From assembly GCA_029550525.1 (NCBI GenBank), contig JAKPHF010000040.1, positions 1 through 38,929 of the forward strand: a stretch of DNA of 38,929 nucleotides, read 5' to 3'. Positions 36,949 through 38,929 of this stretch are shown here, one piece after another (position 1 is the stretch's first letter; each line of letters begins with the position of its first letter). A program made the position numbers and the translations under genes. This stretch comes from Planctomycetota bacterium (GTDB lineage: Bacteria > Planctomycetota > Phycisphaerae > UBA1845 > PWPN01). The notes under the pieces are model-generated. The model worked only from the letters and a program-made list of their open reading frames with translations, did no database searches and was not told the DNA's origin.

Positions 36949-37779
36949 TCACAGTCGATCGACCAGCCGCATCGACTCGTAGCGCGTGAACCAGTCGCCC
37001 GTCTCGCGGCAGCGCCGCAGGTCGGTCATCGCTTCCTCGTTCTCGCGCTGCGCCTGGTCAAGCACCTCGGGCGTGACCTGCCAGACGCCGCAGCGGTACG
37101 GCTCCCGCTTTTCGACCGCGACGATGTGCACTGGCAGAACGTGGCCCGAAGCCTGGGAGACCAGGGCGCGGTAGAACGCGACCTGATGCAGATAGCCGAA
37201 CGCGCGCATCGAAAGCTCGAATGAATCGATCTCGTCGGCCGTTTTCAGATCGACGATGCCGCGACTCTCGACGGGATTGATCCAGTCGATCCGCGCCTGG
37301 CAGCGGTGCCCTCCGTACTCGCAACGAACCACCCCCTCGGCCACGCCCTCGGCGAGCAGTTCACGGGCGTAGATGTGTTCCTGCACTGCGGCCGCCATCT
37401 GCTCGATCGTTGCGGCCTGCGTATCACTGAGGACGGGGCGCCCCTGTCGTTCCGCCCACTCGGCGAACGCTTTCGTCTGTGAACCGAACGGCTGGCCGGT
37501 CCGCGGGTTGATGGGTCCGCCGACCGCGAATTCGCGCTCGTATCGCTGCCGGCCTTCGAGGATCAGCGTGTGCGCCGCCCGGCCCATGAGGTACGCGGTC
37601 GTGTCCCGCTCCGGCACCAGGCCGAGTTCCTTCTTGCGGTACAGCAGGGGACAGCGCCGGAACTCGTTCAGCGCGTGGGCGCTCAGGAAATCCTTCGCCT
37701 TGGCGTGGTATACGTCCGCCGGCTCGGCGATCAGCACGCCGAGATCAATCGTCAGGTCCTTGTGGTCGGCTGTCGTCAT
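36949..37779 (-). CDS. RecE/Exo VIII-like PD-(D/E)xK exonuclease (DUF3799)
   Basis: A 276-residue protein: SAHALNEFRRCPLLYRKKELG at the start, TAYLMGRAAHTLILEG, then RCQARIDWINPVESRGIVDLKTADEIDSF holding the D...D-L-K catalytic set, and YLHQVAFYRALV. It makes 3' single-strand tails for the Sak4 annealase. The ATG at 37779 follows GGGAG; the longer frame upstream has no ribosome site and overlaps the 35-bp repeat. Confidence 0.85.
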   Translation of the reverse strand: MTTADHKDLTIDLGVLIAEPADVYHAKAKDFLSAHALNEFRRCPLLYRKKELGLVPERDTTAYLMGRAAHTLILEGRQRYEREFAVGGPINPRTGQPFGSQTKAFAEWAERQGRPVLSDTQAATIEQMAAAVQEHIYARELLAEGVAEGVVRCEYGGHRCQARIDWINPVESRGIVDLKTADEIDSFELSMRAFGYLHQVAFYRALVSQASGHVLPVHIVAVEKREPYRCGVWQVTPEVLDQAQRENEEAMTDLRRCRETGDWFTRYESMRLVDRL

Positions 37780-37826
37780 TGCGGGCTCCCTTGTTCGGGG
37801 CGGGCCGTGACACCACTGGCCGCCCG

Positions 37827-37861
37827 TAGAGTGATTACCCGCTCGGCCCGAAATCTCGCCG
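37827..37861 (-). repeat. 35-bp repeat, copy 2 (putative phage promoter module)
   Basis: Identical to copy 1 at 21852-21886 except one base. It lies 47 nt upstream of the RecE-like start codon. Placement and orientation suggest a shared promoter for the recombination and structural operons. Confidence 0.75.
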
Positions 37862-37948
37862 TGACCCCGTAAACACATATGTGTGGTTTTCTGTGTTACG
37901 GGGTCACAGATCTGTGCCCATCTGCGCGCAGAAGCTCACCCACATGTG
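37861..37948. promoter_or_regulatory. Palindrome-dense control region between divergent phage operons
   Basis: Within 88 bp there are: a 12-bp inverted repeat GTGACCCCGTAA (37861-37872) / TTACGGGGTCAC (37896-37907); the palindromes ACACATATGTGT (37873-37884), CACAGATCTGTG (37905-37916) and TCTGCGCGCAGA (37921-37932); and CACATGTG (37941-37948). It lies between the minus-strand recombination operon and the plus-strand sigma factor operon. A lysis-lysogeny or early control switch is inferred; no CI-like repressor is seen in the window. Confidence 0.6.
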
Positions 37949-38066
37949 TTTCAGCCCACATCTGCTGGCCTAGAGAAGTGACCCGGATGGCTCCGCAAAG
38001 CTGTGTTCGTGACGCCGGGAGTGTCTCGGCGCGGCAGCAGTATTCACGAACCAGAGGGCCAGACAC

Positions 38067-38567
38067 ATGGATATGCCCAGCTACGACGGAGTCATTGAAC
38101 GGTGGAAAGTCGATCTCATCATCACGCGCGCCAAGCTTCTGAAGTTCCGGGCGTATCAGCTTCCCGACGTGCTTCAGGAGCTGGTCCTCGAACTGCTCGA
38201 CTTCGAATACGACCCTGAACACGCCGACGGCGCGACCGAGAGCACGGCCCTGACCACGGTCATCGACCACCACCTGCGGAAGATGAAGCGGTCAGCGAAA
38301 CGCTACCAGGCGCGCCTGGAGCGAATGGGCGAGGAAGTCTCTGAGTTCAGCCCCGACGAAGTCGACATGCAAGCCATCGACGTGGGCAGCATCGTGGCCG
38401 GACTGCCCCCTCGGGAGCAGGCCGTTTGCCAAGGCTTGGCCGGCGGCATGACCAGGCAGGAGATCGCCCGCGAACTGGGCTGCGGCTGGCACACGGTCAA
38501 CCGCATTGTGAAGCAACTGCGTGAGCATTTCCGGGAGACCGGCCTGGCAGGGTGGGTGGGCGAATGA
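38067..38567 (+). CDS. Phage sigma-70-family-like transcription factor
   Basis: A 166-residue protein. An N-terminal helical part (LLKFRAYQLPDVLQELVLELLDF) resembles sigma region 2 and the C-terminus is a sigma region 4 HTH (GLPPREQAVCQGLAGGMTRQEIARELGCGWHTVNRIVKQLREHF). It matches small sigma-like factors of phages. It is the first gene of the plus-strand right-end operon and may direct RNA polymerase to the 35-bp repeat promoters; that link is inferred. Confidence 0.75.
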   Translation: MDMPSYDGVIERWKVDLIITRAKLLKFRAYQLPDVLQELVLELLDFEYDPEHADGATESTALTTVIDHHLRKMKRSAKRYQARLERMGEEVSEFSPDEVDMQAIDVGSIVAGLPPREQAVCQGLAGGMTRQEIARELGCGWHTVNRIVKQLREHFRETGLAGWVGE

Positions 38568-38854
38568 GCAGCCGCAGTTCCACCGCATGCCTGCTTGATC
38601 CACCCGGTGAGATTCCCTCGGAATCGACTGGATTTCCGGGCCAGGACGAGGTACATCCGACCGGCCGGCAACGCAACCGGCGGCCACTGTCGATGGCCTG
38701 GATCTCCGACGAGCTTCTGGCCAAGACCATCGACGTGTGGTCCACGAACTACGGCAGGCCGATCAGCGAGGACGAGGCCGTGGAGATCCTCATGAACGTC
38801 AAACGAATGGGCGAGTTGCTGCTGAGATTGCGAAGGGAGGGCGGCGACGGATGA
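38564..38854 (+). CDS. Small phage protein between sigma factor and recombinase
   Basis: A 96-residue protein with a disordered Ser/Pro-rich N-terminus and a helical C-terminal part (WISDELLAKTIDVWSTNYGRPISEDEAVEILMNVKRMGELLLRLRRE). Similar short proteins often precede serine integrases and may be regulators or recombination accessory factors. Overlaps both neighbours (ATGA). Confidence 0.65.
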   Translation: MSSRSSTACLLDPPGEIPSESTGFPGQDEVHPTGRQRNRRPLSMAWISDELLAKTIDVWSTNYGRPISEDEAVEILMNVKRMGELLLRLRREGGDG

Positions 38855-38929
38855 ACGTGGTGGCCTGGGCACGAGTATCGTCCCGCGAGCAGCGCGAGGG
38901 CTACTCCATCGACGCGCAGATCCGTGCGA
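38851..38929 (+). CDS. Serine recombinase/integrase, N-terminal fragment (runs off the window)
   Basis: Only 26 residues are visible: MNVVAWARVSSREQREGYSID, then AQIRA. The ARVSSREQ block contains the catalytic Ser of serine recombinases, and GYSIDAQ is the standard continuation in large serine integrases. GGGAGG lies upstream. It is probably the phage integrase, next to the right attachment site beyond the window. Confidence 0.85.
   Translation, partial: MNVVAWARVSSREQREGYSIDAQIRA

Noticed and set aside
1..38929. CRISPR arrays, tRNA or rRNA genes, insertion sequences with transposase
   Set aside because: No regularly spaced long direct repeats, no tRNA-like cloverleaf noticed and no transposase frame found; the reading was by eye, so a short tRNA could be missed.

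Overview
The window joins two regions of a GC-rich bacterial genome. Bases 1 to about 12,065 are host DNA carrying two divergent operons. About 12,066 to 38,929 is a tailed-phage genome, apparently an integrated prophage that runs off the right edge. The gene families (ferredoxin:thioredoxin reductase-like protein, NifX/NifB-type cofactor proteins, MinD-ferredoxin ATPases, DUF5320, DsrE) suggest an anaerobe. Gene style is compatible with Planctomycetota/Phycisphaerae or a deltaproteobacterium, but no rRNA or marker gene is present, so taxonomy is a weak inference.

Host part: a sigma-54-dependent activator with a PAS domain (5251-6615, minus) sits between two operons. The minus operon (5084 down to 11) encodes a NifX-type protein, an Mrp/NBP35 ATPase, a second NifX-type protein, a thioesterase, a secreted DsrE protein, a metallo-beta-lactamase-fold enzyme, phosphatidylserine decarboxylase, an AhpD-like protein, an FTR-like Fe-S protein and a broken ferritin-like gene. 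The plus operon (6816 to 12065) encodes a third NifX-type protein, a DUF5320 protein, a dicluster ferredoxin, a DUF89 protein, a membrane protein, two MinD-ferredoxin ATPases and a truncated NUDIX protein. The layout closely matches the two divergent orange-protein (ORP) operons of Desulfovibrio, which are controlled by sigma-54 and a cognate activator. Three palindromes of the form TTGCA-N3-TGCAA and two -24/-12 promoter matches lie where the activator would need them.

Phage part: read right to left on the minus strand there is a recombination/replication block (RecE-like nuclease, Sak4-type ATPase, DUF669 protein, RusA, DUF4406, metallophosphoesterase, SF2 helicase, primase-polymerase), then a ParB-methyltransferase, terminase, portal, a protease-capsid fusion, two DUF2190 decoration proteins, connectors, tail tube and tail chaperones. 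Rightmost on the plus strand are a sigma-70-like factor, a small protein and the start of a serine recombinase. A second small plus-strand pair (24728-25435) encodes a histone-H1-tailed HARE-HTH protein and a winged-helix protein. No tape measure, tail tip or lysin is visible; the structural module stops at the host junction, where the NUDIX gene is also cut short.

Most unusual: the phage helicase carries a complete intein splitting its DExH box, and a Vsr/EDxHD-type homing endonuclease is encoded inside the intein in a different reading frame. Also notable are an iteron-like array (8 copies of [G/C]TTTCACC in 256 bp) next to the primase gene, a 35-bp repeat with an upstream CAGATCTG palindrome ahead of two phage operons, and a decoration-protein paralogue with an inserted carbohydrate-binding-like domain.
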